64,000 nucleotides of DNA from Zopfochytrium polystomum (taxonomy: Eukaryota; Chytridiomycota; Chytridiomycetes; Chytridiales; Chytridiaceae): contig JAIVFJ010000261.1 of NCBI GenBank assembly GCA_025765615.1, forward strand, positions 21,581 through 85,580. Reading direction: 5' to 3'. How positions within the stretch are numbered: the first letter of the stretch is position 1; each line of letters opens with the position of its first letter. Made by a program: the position numbers and the translations under genes. Positions 52,448 through 63,539 of this stretch are shown piece by piece. The notes below the pieces were generated by a model. The model searched no databases. It saw only the letters and a list, made by a program, of their open reading frames with translations, and was not told the origin of the DNA.

Positions 52448-54390
52448 ATGCCACAAACACCGCCAGCAGCAATCCTCGTGCCCTCGCTCGCTGCTGCCGT
52501 CGGTGCAGCCATCGCGATTGCGACGGGGACGCGCCTGCCATCGCTCGCCACCATCGGCACCGCCATCGCGATTTCTGCCGTCTCGTACTCGTTCTACAAC
52601 GCCATCAAGTATACCATCCTCCCCACGGAGTGGATCGTCGGGAAAAAGATAAAGAGGTACCCATCGTGCGGTGGCGCAATCGGAAAGATCTGATTGCTGA
52701 TCCTGCCTCTTCCCTTTTTGCGCAGGTACCCGAACAATCGCCCCGTGCTCGGCAACTTGCTGGCCATCGTCTCCAACCTGCATCGCTATCATGACATGAA
52801 TAACGGTAGACGCGGGGAGGGGAGGGGAGGAGAGCTTATTCATTCTGTAGAAGGACCCCCCACCTGACGAGGCTTCTTCCAGATGCGTTCAAAGAAAGCG
52901 ACGAAGAGTCCCTTCTCATAACGAGACCGTTTCATCCTCCCGCGATTACGACCATCGATCCAGCTCTTATTGAATATGTTCTCAAAACCGAGTTCGAGAG
53001 CTTCGAAAAGGTACGCGGATGAGATACGACGAGCGCGATTTAACTTCACCAAAAGGGTCCATTTTACCGAAAAAACCTGCATGACATTCTTGGGGACGGA
53101 ATCTTCAACACTGACGGAGAGAAATGGAAAGAGCAGAGGAAGCTGGCTGCGAATATTTTCACCATACAAGTTGGTTTCAATCAGCCTCATTCATTGACAC
53201 TGACGATGATTGTTCAGAATTTTAAAGAAATCATCGAAAACACGTTTGCCGAAAAGATCCTCGTTCTAGTGTCTGTTTTTGATGCTGCTGTCGAGTCGAA
53301 GGAAAAAGTAAATCTGTACGACCTCTTTTTGCGCTTTACGATGGACGGATTTTGCAAGATCGCATTTGGTGTAAGTTTTGCCTTGGACAAGTTGGAGACA
53401 ATGCGTTTGCGAGTTAACCAGACCCCCAAGACGGAAATCAACAGCCTCACCGCCAAAGAGAGACCCGCGTTCGCAATCGCTTTCGACCGAATTGAAAGAG
53501 TCGGGATGAAGCGCTTCCTCCTTCCATTTGCCAAAGTCATGGAGCACCTCACCACCGAAGGCAGACAGTTCCTCCGCGACGTCCAACTCATCCACAACTT
53601 CAGCCGCTCCATCGTTGACCAGCGCCTTGCACTTGCAAAGAATCCCCACCCCGCCGCCGACTTACCCCAGCGCGACCTCCTCGCCCTCATGATCAATGCC
53701 ACCTCTTCAACCAGCACCAACAAAGAAGCCACTCATGACGTACAGCGTCGCCGCACCCTCGCAGACGGCCTCTACAATTTCCTGACCGCGGGCCGCGACT
53801 CGACGGGTATCACGCTGTCCTGGATCTTCCTAATGCTCGCACGGCACCCCACGGTTCTCTCCCGCCTTCTCGCCGAAATCGACGCGGCGACCGCAGGGCT
53901 GTCTCTGACTGACACCGTATCGTACGAGACGGTCCGCAACCGGGTCCCCTTCGCGACGGCGGTGATGCGCGAGACGCTGCGGCTGTACCCGGCGCTACCC
54001 TCCAACGGCAAGCAGGCGTCCCGCGACATGGTGCTCCCCAACGGGATGCGGGTGCGTCGCGGGATGCGCATAGTCTGGTCGACGTACGCACAGGGGCGGT
54101 CGACGCGGCTGTGGGGTCCGGACGCGGGGGAGTTCCGCCCGGAGCGGTGGCTGGAGATGGACAAGGTGCCGTCGCAGTTTGTGTACACGGCGTTCAATGC
54201 CGGGCCGCGGGTGTGTCTGGGGAAGAGCTTTGCGGAGCTGGAGATTGTGTTTGTGGTGATGGAGCTGTTGAGGCGGTTCCGGTTTGAGGTGGAAGATCGC
54301 GAGGCGGACGGCGGACCAAAGACGTATACGATGTCGTCCATGCTCGCGATGAAGGATGGCGCTCTCATGGCGAGTGTTGAGCGGCGATAA
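52448..54390 (+). CDS. Cytochrome P450 monooxygenase, CYP52-like
   Basis: Five exons, 52448-52656, 52726-52805, 52883-53010, 53056-53169, 53218-54390, all in phase, giving 567 residues. An Ala/Ile-rich N-terminal membrane anchor precedes RYPNNRPVLGN. P450 landmarks: FEKGPFYRKNLHDILGDGIFNTDGEKWKEQRK (WxxxR helix C), AGRDSTGITLSW (helix I oxygen-activating motif), ETLRLYPALPSNGKQA (ExxR), FRPERWLEM, and the haem loop FNAGPRVCLGKSFAELE with Cys near residue 507. The pattern is that of the CYP52/CYP63-like group that hydroxylates fatty acids and alkanes at the ER. The substrate is inferred from the group only. Confidence 0.92.
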
Positions 54391-54512
54391 TCGGGAAATG
54401 GACTCGCAAACATGTTTTCTATCTCGCGAAGACGAATTGTCAGCTGACATTCTTGAACAGGCTGAACTGTCCGTGTCTTCGGACTGGTTGTGGTAAATTG
54501 AAAAGACGAAAA

Positions 54513-54785
54513 ATGACCGAAAACCCAGACCTGAACGAGGCACAGCCACTGTTGACGCAGCCGCGCGCCCGACGCCAGATCCTGCCGCCGCACGTCGCGG
54601 CCGGGATCTGCATCTACTCGATCGATGCGCAGTCGACGTACCGCTTGGCGACGATCTTCCGACTGGGTGGCGTTGGTGCAAATGCTCTCGTTCGATTGAG
54701 CTCCGACCGGCCGAGGCTCATCTTCAAGCAGTTCAGTAGGCTTTTATCTTTTTCCCTTGCCTCTCTGGAGCCCGTTCCGACGTGA
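54513..54785 (+). CDS. Orphan first exon or short unknown protein
   Basis: ATG at 54513 reads MTENPDLNEAQPLLTQPRARR, then ILPPHVAAGICIYSID and LIFKQF. A GTAGGC donor candidate follows at 54736, but no acceptor downstream joins it in frame to the WWKDSGL gene. Unspliced, it ends at 54785 (90 residues). It could be the 5' end of a gene broken by arrival of the WWKDSGL gene. Confidence 0.4.
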   Translation: MTENPDLNEAQPLLTQPRARRQILPPHVAAGICIYSIDAQSTYRLATIFRLGGVGANALVRLSSDRPRLIFKQFSRLLSFSLASLEPVPT

Positions 54786-54813
54786 TCTAATATTGTTCCC
54801 CCCCACTCGTAGC

Positions 54814-55827
54814 ATGGACTGCCTTCCATTCATCCACCGCCACAACGCCATTCCAGATTGGTTCAAAGACGAGTTTTTCGACGATGCCTGCAGCAAAGGC
54901 CAGGTTGCCGCTCTGGAATGGGCAGTCAACGCAGGCGTGGAGTTTACTCATTCCCACGGATATCACACCGCAAACTATTTTGGCTACGTCGCGGTCCTTG
55001 ACTGGTTGCGGCAGAGCGGACTGGAGCTGACGTACGGTCGTGCAATGGACCAAGCGTGTTCGAGGGGGCATTTGCACGTTCTTCAGTGGTGGAAAGACAG
55101 CGGACTTTCGTTCACCTACTCGGAAGTTGCGATGAACCGCGCAAGCCAATTTGGACGAGTGGATATTCTCCAGTGGTGGAAGGACAGCGGGCTGGAACTT
55201 AGATACACCAATGTCGCTTTGGAAGCTGCAAGCGCACGGGGGCACGTTGGAGTGCTTCAGTGGTGGAAGGACAGCGGGCTGCCGCTTAAATACGACGCAA
55301 GGGCAATCGACTCGGCAAGTTTCAACGACCAAACAGCAGTGTTGCAGTGGTGGAAGGACAGTGGCCTGGAGCTTCGTTATGACACTTCAATGAAGGAAGC
55401 AAGTCGAAACGGAAATATCGCTGTGCTGCAATGGTGGAAAGACAGCGGTTTGCCTCTGCAGTACGAGCGCGCAATGGATTTTTGCAGAAGTGTCGACGCT
55501 CTTCAGTGGTGGAAGGAGAGTGGTTTGGTCTTGGAGTACACAGAAAAAGCACTTGAGTCCGCAAGCCACACGGAATGTTTGAATACTTCCCCAGGAAAGC
55601 GTACGGGGGTCCCTCTTCTTCAGTGGTGGAGGGATAGTGGGCTTCCTCTGAAGGTTTCAGTTGATGGTGTTCTTTGGGGGCGATACCGACAGAATCAAGA
55701 AGTTGTTGATTGGTGGAAGGCCAGTGGACTGCTCCACTCTCTGCGGGACGTGATTCCTTCCCTTCCAAGATCACAAGCTGACAAAGACTGGCTTTTGCAG
55801 TTGATATCAGACGAAGAAAATGCGTAA
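54814..55827 (+). CDS. WWKDSGL-repeat protein, intact
   Basis: Intronless, 337 residues from ATG at 54814. N-terminus MDCLPFIHRHNAIPDWFKDEFF, then a first degenerate unit (VAALEWAVNAGVEF), VLDWLRQSGLELTY, seven clear LQWW(K/R)(D/E)SGL units of about 33 residues, a closing unit VVDWWKASGLLHSL, and the tail SLPRSQADKDWLLQLISDEENA. This is the best-preserved member in the window and defines the family's end, which the truncated copies lack. Each unit has two predicted helices like ankyrin or Sel1-type solenoids. Function unknown. Confidence 0.85.
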   Translation: MDCLPFIHRHNAIPDWFKDEFFDDACSKGQVAALEWAVNAGVEFTHSHGYHTANYFGYVAVLDWLRQSGLELTYGRAMDQACSRGHLHVLQWWKDSGLSFTYSEVAMNRASQFGRVDILQWWKDSGLELRYTNVALEAASARGHVGVLQWWKDSGLPLKYDARAIDSASFNDQTAVLQWWKDSGLELRYDTSMKEASRNGNIAVLQWWKDSGLPLQYERAMDFCRSVDALQWWKESGLVLEYTEKALESASHTECLNTSPGKRTGVPLLQWWRDSGLPLKVSVDGVLWGRYRQNQEVVDWWKASGLLHSLRDVIPSLPRSQADKDWLLQLISDEENA

Positions 55828-56622
55828 AAGTTGTTCCAAACCAAATTGAATTTTCCAGCGTTCTGGGCATTTGGGTTCGTCAAAGATGAATTACCAGAGT
55901 CATATAAACTAGGCGGCAGTCCACCTGATCGTGTGTTGACTCGAGCAATGGTGTCTAGCGTTAGGGTTCGGGTTCGCTGACCGATGTTACGCCACAAACT
56001 CGAGCCCGATGTTTTTGTTGAAAGAGAGAGACGCTTTTTGTCATTGCGAGGGTATGTGACTGTTTACTTTTGGTGGAAAATGCTGGTGGCAAGCATTTGG
56101 CTTGTTGGACTGAAAGGGCAAGAAAAACAATTCCAAATGGAAGAGTCACTGTACGAAATCGACAAATCTACGAACACCAAACCCACCGCATACGTGCTCT
56201 TCGGCCTCAACCTCGCGCCAAAACTGTACACCAGCAGAAGAACATAAAGTATAATTAACACCTTATGTGAGATACTTGAGAATCTCATAGTCCTTCTTTT
56301 CATCAACGAGCGCTCCGTTCGCTGTCAAGACATAATAAACAAGTTCCCCAGAGCATTCAGTTCCCATTATCATATGTTGTACGAAATGATTTTACAGGTG
56401 CGAAGATTTTTTCTCCTTGGAGGACGAGGAGGAGGAACACCAGTCGCTGCGGGAGCCGGAACTGGGGGGTTTTGAGTCCGAAAAGCACTTGTATTTCTCT
56501 TCCCGTTGTTTGAATGGGCATGCTTCGTCTGCTGGTTGCGCTACCAGCAGACGGACGTTCTGAAAGCCCAATCTCTTGACAATAAAGAACAATAATCACG
56601 CCTTGCACATTCCACTCCCTAA
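55828..56622. other. No supportable gene
   Basis: Only short conflicting frames. None has a motif or splice pattern. Confidence 0.5.
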
Positions 56623-56625
56623 CTA

Positions 56626-57163
56626 CTCATCGTGGGCCATTGGCGCATAGACCTTGCTTCCACGTTGCCCGCTGCTGCTGCCGCTGCTGCACACTCCCAT
56701 CCCCACGCCCATACCCGCCCTCTTCGTCTCCTTCTTCTTCTTCTTCTTCATCTTCTCGATAGACATCCCCTTGTTCCTCCTCGCCCCGCCCTCCCCCTCC
56801 TCCTCCTCCCTCGACCCTTCTCCTCCTCCGTCAGATCCCATCAGGCCTGTCCAAGCGCGAGCGCCACTGTCGTCATCGACGGTGGACGGCACCGCGGCAC
56901 CCTCCACTATCCCGGCCGCCGACCGAAACGAATAGACGGGTCCCTCACTCTGCAGCGGCTGCTTGTCGTCTGGGATTGGCGCGAGGGGCCAGGACAACAT
57001 TGGTGCCGGGAGCGCGGTGAGAGGCGCAGGGCTGGGGAACAGGGACGGACGGGGGTTACGGGGGTTACGGGTGGATTGTGAGGGGTCATGGTTAAAGAAG
57101 GTGAACCCGCCCATGCACGCACACGCACACGAACACACACGAACAAGCACACGAACCCACACA

Positions 57164-57202
<39 letters not shown>

Positions 57203-57394
57203 GAGAGAGAGATAGAGAGAGAGAGCGAAGGGGCAACCAGACAGTGGCACTCACCCCGCTAACGCCGCGTCGGCAGCTGCGGCGGGCGAGGGGAGAAAGA
57301 CGAAGAAGAAGGCAGAGAAGACGACGGATGCGACGACGACGGAGCGGAAGAAGCGCTTCCGCGAGAGCGGCCGGCTGCGTTGGCTGTGGTGCAT
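56626..57394 (-). CDS. Putative secreted or membrane protein, poorly resolved
   Basis: A first exon from ATG at 57394 to a GTGAGT donor at 57254 encodes a basic start and hydrophobic segment (FFRSVVVASVVFSAFFFVFL) ending in AAAADAALAG, like a signal peptide with cleavage site. The intron would contain the (CA)n tract 57163-57199. A second open part (from about 57110 to 56626) reads FTFFNHDPSQ, LPAPMLSWPLAPIPDDKQPL, VYSFRSAAGIVEGAAVPS, then a highly charged Lys/Glu tail. I could not find the acceptor. Family unknown. Confidence 0.4.
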
Positions 57395-57491
57395 TTGAAT
57401 TTATTTTTATTTTTATTTTTATTTTTTTTCTTTGTTCCCGGTGCCCGGATGTGTCCTTGTGAAAATGGCGCAGCACGGTTTGCCTGAAAGC

Positions 57492-57528
<37 letters not shown>
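57492..57528. repeat. (GTCT)n microsatellite
   Basis: Nine units of GTCT. An (ATTTTT)n tract lies just before it at 57398-57428. Confidence 0.95.
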
Positions 57529-57529
<1 letters not shown>

Positions 57530-57689
57530 CCTGTCTCTTCTGTAAATTTGACAGATTCAAACACGTCCAAAACGAGGAGATGGAACGCCGAACCCCGCCC
57601 ACGCACGACCCGAATCCCGTTGGCTGGCCCTCCCCGTCTCTGCCGAGATATCATGCGTCCTCGTCAGCGCCGGGGATTTGTCGAACGGC

Positions 57690-58070
57690 CAATTAGTGTC
57701 GAGTCTGCGAGCTTGTGAAACTGTCAACTCGGTGCTTGAAACGCGTCGCATTTAAACCCAATTTACCAGCAGTCCCACACGGCCCGGATGGTGACCACAT
57801 TGATGGCAGGAGCTGCATTGGTTTGGGCAATACTGGCAGGTATGTCAGGCTAGTTCCCTCTTGTCCATCGCTCTTCCAAGTGAAACTTGTGGTGACTGCA
57901 GGGTGGAGTCTGGCCTTGATCTGGCAGGGCAGTTGATCTGCACTTACGCTTGGTTCGGAAGTGCTGCAGCAAACACTGGCGAAGAAACGGCATCGGCAGT
58001 GTTAGCAGTACCATCAATAAGTTTGACTCCATTATTGACGAAGGCGAGGCTGCCCTTTTGGTGAGATTAA
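57690..58070 (-). other. Possible exons of an unrecognised minus-strand gene
   Basis: Minus strand reads GSLAFVNNGVKLIDGTANTADAV...ALPNQA followed by a good GTAAGT donor, then after CTGCAG a frame with TTSFTWKSDGQEGTSL, then SIAQTNAAPAINVVTIRAVWDCW and a stop. The composition looks coding and differs from the flanks, but no start or family is found. Confidence 0.3.
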
Positions 58071-58537
58071 ATTTCGCGGCAGCTAACAATGATAAAAATG
58101 ATAACGACTGCAAACTTTAGCGTGACACCTCCTAACTTTTCGGAGTTACTTTCAGCACCCTGCTCGCACATCCCATTCACTGGTCTGCCTGCTGGTCGAG
58201 ACAGAAACCAGAAACGACCTGGTGAACGACCACTGGGCAGACACCGCGGTCAGGACGTTATTTGGACAGGGCAAATGCCCTGACCCAAGCTAGTGCGTCG
58301 CTATTATGTGGCCTGCCGCCCTACGTACATCATGGCCTGCCACTACCTAAATTGTACCTTCTACACTATGTACTTTGTGGCCTGGCACTCTTCATTTAAT
58401 CCAGCAACAGGTTGCCTTCTGAGCGGTGCGAGGTTTAACCCTCTAAACCCCAGAGACAAGAACCGAAATATAAGTTTCCGCTCCCTCATTCATATGTGTT
58501 TGGAATCATATTTTCTCTCTTTCAGATTTCAAATCTT

Positions 58538-61239
58538 ATGGCGAGTTTGTCAGATCGGCCAACCGCCCCAGTCATCGCGTGGAGCAGCAACGGGTTGCGC
58601 GTCCTGCCGCACCACCAGGCCGCCGCCCACCACCATGCCGCCGACCAAGGCGCGATCGCCGCCGCACCGCAACAGCAGCAGCAGCGGCCGCAACAGCTCC
58701 GCGGCGACCGCATCATCCTATCCCAGTCCGCGCTCGACGGCATCCTCCGCGCGTCGTCGGCCGCGGGCGGCACCGCCCTGCCGTCGCCGTTGGTCTTTGC
58801 CATCACCAACCCGGCCAACTTGCGAAAGGTCTACGGCTCGGTGCGCGAGTTCACCGCCCCCTTTGACGACGCGGTCTTCCTGAGCAGCGAGCTCAGGGAG
58901 GCCCTGGACATCCGGATCGACGACGAGGAGATGGTCGACGCGGACGACGGTGGCGGGCCCGTCGTCAACGTCAGCTTGGTATCTACCCTGCCAAAGTGCG
59001 AATACCTCAGGATGGCGCCGATGGAGCCGGAGTACCTGGAGCTGCCGGATCTGAGGTAGGAAGAGCAAGATCGCTGTTGATATTCGTTTTTCCTGTCAAT
59101 CGACTGACGGTACTACCCACCCCCCTCAACCCGATCAAAGATCGTTGCTTGAGTCCCACATCCGCCAGTCCCGCGCCGTCATCTCTCTCGGCGACACGCT
59201 CACCGTCTCGCAACCGTCGAAAAGGGGCGCACCCCCGTCCGAATACCACTTTCTCGTTACAGACATCAAGCCAAACCAAACGTGCATATGCGTCGACGTC
59301 GACGTCTCGTTGGACGTTGTTCCGGACGACGAGGTTGCGACGGAGGCTGTCAAGAGAAAGTTTCTTGCGCAGCCGCAGCCGGACGGGGCGGCGGTGATAC
59401 CGGTCGCGGCAAAGGGCGACGGCGAATTGTTTGGACAGGTTACTGGGTCTGTGGCGGCCGGGGAGTATACTGTGTACAAGGTAAGCTTGCAGCTTATTGT
59501 TTGCCCCCAAACGAAGTTTGACTTACAAAAAACTGTGTGGCGAAAGTTCAAACCTGGCGCCGAGAGGTTTTTCAAGATTGAATTGTCTCCGGCGACGGGA
59601 GATTGCGACCTCTTTGTTTCGAAATCCATCGAACGACCGACGAAGCAAGACCACGACTACGTGAACGTCGACCAGGGCAAATCTTCAATCATCATCGAAC
59701 TCGACGACCCGCCCGCCCCATTCGTGTAAGTAAAAAAAGAAGATGCGTTCTCAAAATGCGTTCCCGACTGCTCACAGCTCTCTTTGCAGATTCATCAGCG
59801 TCCGCGGCTACTCCACAAAGTCAACATTTACCCTCTCGGCGGCCTCCATCAAAGCCGGGCCGCCGTTGCCATCCGCACCTTCATCCAGCGGCCCGCACGA
59901 CCCCGATCTCGCCCCCGACCAAGTACTGTGCGGCAACTGCCTCTCGCCCATCTCCGCGAAGGCCGCCGTCATGCACGAGGCCTTTTGCCGGCGGAACAAC
60001 GCCGTGTGCCACCGCTGCCGCGGACTGGGACTGCCGCACGTCATGAAGAAGGAGGATCTGCCGTTACACTGGCATTGCGACGACTGCGACAAGGTAACGA
60101 AGACAACAAACCCATTCTTTTTGTTTGGGCGCAATTGCGTTCCCTCCGGCTAAAATTTGCATGGAACCCCCGCCCGCCCACCGGTCCAGATCGGCACCCT
60201 CTCTGAGCAACCCAAACACGCAGAACTCCTCCACACCCCGCTCCCCTGCGACGACTGCGGCGCGTCCTTCCCTCTGCCCCAGCTCCCCGCCCACCGCCGG
60301 CGCGACTGTCCCGAGCGCGTCATCGAGTGCCGGTTCTGCCACCTGGCGGTGAGAGCGGGCGGCCGGTCGCGGTCGGCGAAGGACATTTTGCTCGGCGAGG
60401 GCTTTAGCGAGCACGAGAGCGACTGCGGAAGCAGGACGGTCGAGTGCGTAAAGTGCAGGATGAACGTGCAGCTGAAGGATATGAAAATTCACGCGCAGGT
60501 GAAAACAGACACCTGCCCCTGTCTCTTGCAACGATCACGTCTTTTGACACTTCCTAACCGCTGTATTTGCATTCCCGAATCGACCACCCAAGATGCACGA
60601 GCTCGCCCGCCAAAACCAGCCGACCCCCCCGCTCTGCGCAAACACCGAGTGCGGCGGGTTCGAGAGCGAGCAGTACCGCAACGACATGCGTCTCTGCCGG
60701 GCGTGCTACTCGCCGTTCTGGTCGACGCGCCACGACCCGGGCAACCAGAAGCTCGCGGGGAAGCTCGCGGCCGCGTACCACGCGCAGCTGACGGTCGGGT
60801 GTGGAAGGAAGCACTGCTCGAATGAGGTGTGTGTTGTGTGTGTTGTTGCGCTTTGTTTTGTCTCTTGGTTGTTATACTTCCGGGAACTTTTTGGTCCCCA
60901 TCTATTTTTTTGTGTCCACCCCCCACTGAACATTCGTCTCCTCCAAACACAGTTCTGCGCCACCTCCGCGAACCCATCCCTCACAACCACCCCCCTCGAC
61001 CCAACGACCGCGGCCGTCCACACCGTCGCGCTCCTCAAGAAATCCTTCCTCTACAACCCCAAATCGCCGTCCTACAGCCTCTGCGTGGCCGACGAAGCCT
61101 CCGCGACCCGCCGCAAGGCCGCCGCGCATTTGGTCGGGCTCGGGTTCAGGGTGAGTGGTGCGTAAAGGCGTTGGCGGAGTGCGCGGGGGAGGCGAACGCG
61201 GCGTCGGCGTGGTTGTTTGCGAATGCGCCAAGGAGGTGA
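58538..61239 (+). CDS. UFD1-domain, zinc-finger, AZUL and UBA protein
   Basis: Exons 58538-59055, 59141-59480, 59547-59725, 59790-60093, 60190-60498, 60593-60826, 60953-61150, all in phase (694 codons), plus a C-terminal part to 61239. The UFD1-like double-barrel domain spans about residues 50-300 (DRIILSQSALDGIL, LPKCEYLRMAPMEPEYLELPDLR). Then a beta domain (ERFFKIELSPATGDCDLFVSKS), TRAF-type zinc fingers (CGNCLSPIS, CDDCGASFPL, CPERVIECRFC), an AZUL zinc domain (CRACYSPFW...LTVGCGRKHCSNEFCA) and a UBA-like end (LGF...ALAECAGEANAASAWLFA). The UBA helices are reached only by a one-base shift or an improbable 17-nt intron after 61150. Role: ubiquitin-substrate recognition, probably with Cdc48/p97, by analogy with Ufd1. 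Confidence 0.83.
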
Positions 61240-61439
61240 TAGCGGGGGCGAGGACGGGCGAAAGAGGTCGCTATTATTTTCTGTTGCACTTCTGTTTTTT
61301 TTTTATGGAGTGCAACAGGGGATTTCATATTTTAGCTTTTGGGCCTGGGAATAAATGAAGACAAGGTTGAAGAGAGAGAGGCGGGGATACTATCAACACT
61401 GAAATCTTCTAGGGGGGTGGGTTGGTGGAGCCCAAGCCC

Positions 61440-61770
61440 TCGAATCCGTTAGTTGCCGGGGTAAAAATATTATGAATCGAAGACCCGATCAGCCCAGGCG
61501 CATACTCGGTGCAAACTTTTCGGAATCCTCCTCGGTCAGTCCGCCCGCTGCAAAGAAACATCAGTCGCCCAAAAGTGATTCCAAGGCTCGGCCCGACCAC
61601 CGTCTCCAAAATAATGTTTCAATGTCGTTAGGGCCAGTGCCTTCTGCAAGATTGTTCTGATCTCCTCGGGCCGGACCTCCTCAGCATGCATGCCGCACCG
61701 AGTGGAAACTGCCTTCTCATTAAAATAACCTCGCAGTCCTGGTATTCCAATTGCCGTGTTCAATACGCGT
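61440..61770 (-). pseudogene. Decayed copy of the right-edge unknown gene
   Basis: HYFGDGGRAEPWNHFW, then FRKVCTEYAPGLIGSS, aligning with PYFGDEWSAETWNHFWRL and DVTEYAPGLIGSP at 63540-63866, with frame breaks between. Confidence 0.5.
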
Positions 61771-62059
61771 GGTAAGGGCTCATCTTAAAATATATAGGAG
61801 GAAAGATGTGCTCCGTAATGTGTACATAAAATTGGACTCTAGAGTGAGAGGAGTTTCAGTGCAACTGCACCAAACGCGCACCCGTTTATTAAAACTCATT
61901 TGAGTACGGAATACCCAGTCCAAAATTCATCTCCATCCACTCAACTCTATACTAAGGGAAAGAACATTTAGTTGCGAAGAGTAGAAAAAATCGCCTCACA
62001 TTGTCGACGTAGCAGATCTCGTTGCGGCCAACAGCCACGTTGAGCTCGCCATGAACTTG

Positions 62060-63220
62060 GAAGTCACTGAAGCTTTCGCCCCGATTCAAGGTCCCAAACT
62101 TCGAATCCTTTCCCATGCCCCAACCGCTTCACAAAAGGCGCTCCATCAGGGTCCAGTCGCGTAACCATACGAACCTGGTGGTGGAAGTGTTGAGACAAGA
62201 GCTCTTGTTTGAGTATCATACACGCAAAAATGCCTAGCAGGGGCCATAGACTCGACTGCAAAACGTGTTCCCCAAGTATGAAGCTTTGCTAATTCCAAGA
62301 CAGGATTTGGCCACCACCCTCCACCAAAATGCGGTCGCACATTCCTGTTTCCAGATTCCACACTTGACCGTGCCGTCTCTGGAAAGTGAGGAAAATGCCA
62401 ACTGCGCTCGCGTTCCAGTCTTAAACTCTCCGTTGCGTTGTCAAAATTGTGCAGCAAAGCGCCCCGAGTTTCGATTCCACAATCTCGTTTCAAGTGCTGC
62501 TCCTCGAAAACAATATAATCCCCAATGAAGCGAACCCCGAACGACGGGCGATCGATTGACCCTCCAGGACGAGGGTGCACTTGCACGTCGCTGCATCCAC
62601 AAGCGAACCGCCTGATCCAGCGATCCGGTCACGATAACGGTAGCGTCGGCGTCGACGTCGGCGCACCACACTCCAGCGTTGTTGGCGTTCGGGATCTCGA
62701 CAATAGCTTCCATCCAGCCGCTTCAATATGCGAAAGAATCGCTTTGCTCTTCATAACTACGTAGTCTGCGTGGATTGCGATGACGAGTCCGCCGAGGTAC
62801 GGGAATGCGGGTCTGATCGTGGGTTCTCCGCTTCTCCAACGCTCTCGAGGGCCAGCCGGTACTGGTAGAGCTTTTCCACGCAACTTTCTCGATCGGCTCC
62901 GCCGCCGCATCCGCACGATCGTGGTCGCGTCCCCGATCGCAAGGCAATCCGTCTCGGCGTCGTGCCGCCGCTCACTGGGAGGGCGGCGCCGGCGCCGGCC
63001 GAGGGATCGCGGCATCCTCCATTTGGCCAGGAACAGCGGCCGCCAGAGCGCGTCGTCCGAGTACGCGGACGGACCACAGCTTGGAGATGCGGCAGAGCCG
63101 GCGATGGGCGCAGGGGTCTACGGCTCCTCCGACGTAGGCGACGGATCGGGCGTGCGATCTCGGGTGCGAGCGCGGAGAACCTGTCGGTGACGGCGGCGAC
63201 TTCGTGGTTGATCATTGCGG
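62060..63220 (-). pseudogene. F-box/WD40 protein relic
   Basis: From 63220 downwards on the minus strand: FSALAPEIAR, CRISKLW and SDDALWRPLFLAKW in shifted frames (F-box-like). Then WD40 pieces: TIRPAFPYLGGLVIAIHADYVV; VWCADVDADATVIVTGSLDQAVRLW; DAATCKCTLVLEGQS; FIGDYIVFEEQHLKR; PVLELAKLHTWGTRFAV...FCVYDTQTRALVSTL. The order is right for an F-box plus beta-propeller substrate receptor of an SCF ubiquitin ligase, but at least four frame changes indicate decay. Confidence 0.5.
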
Positions 63221-63539
63221 AAACGGAATGAACAAAAATGCCTGTCGGATCCGTGTGCCTGTCTCTCACACACACACACTCGCTCTTTCTCTCTGCGGCA
63301 GGTGAGGGCCCGAGTCCGTGCCAGAACTAAAATGAGGGTTGCTGAGGTAATAAGCGCGCTCATGTGGGCAGGCGCAGAGGAGAGGGCGCGAGGTGTGGGA
63401 GAACATGCCGTAAGACGGGCGGGAATAGCGGGAAGGAGATTCAAAACTGATCATGAGCGAGCGAGGATTCCTTCAATTGCGATTCTTCATCAAGCTGTAG
63501 AGCTTCACCAAACTGTTGAGCTTCATCAAGCTACGGGGA

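Noticed and set aside
54513..55827. Fusion of the orphan exon at 54513 to the WWKDSGL gene
   Set aside because: The donor at 54736 and the acceptor at 54812 do not join in frame with the repeat region.
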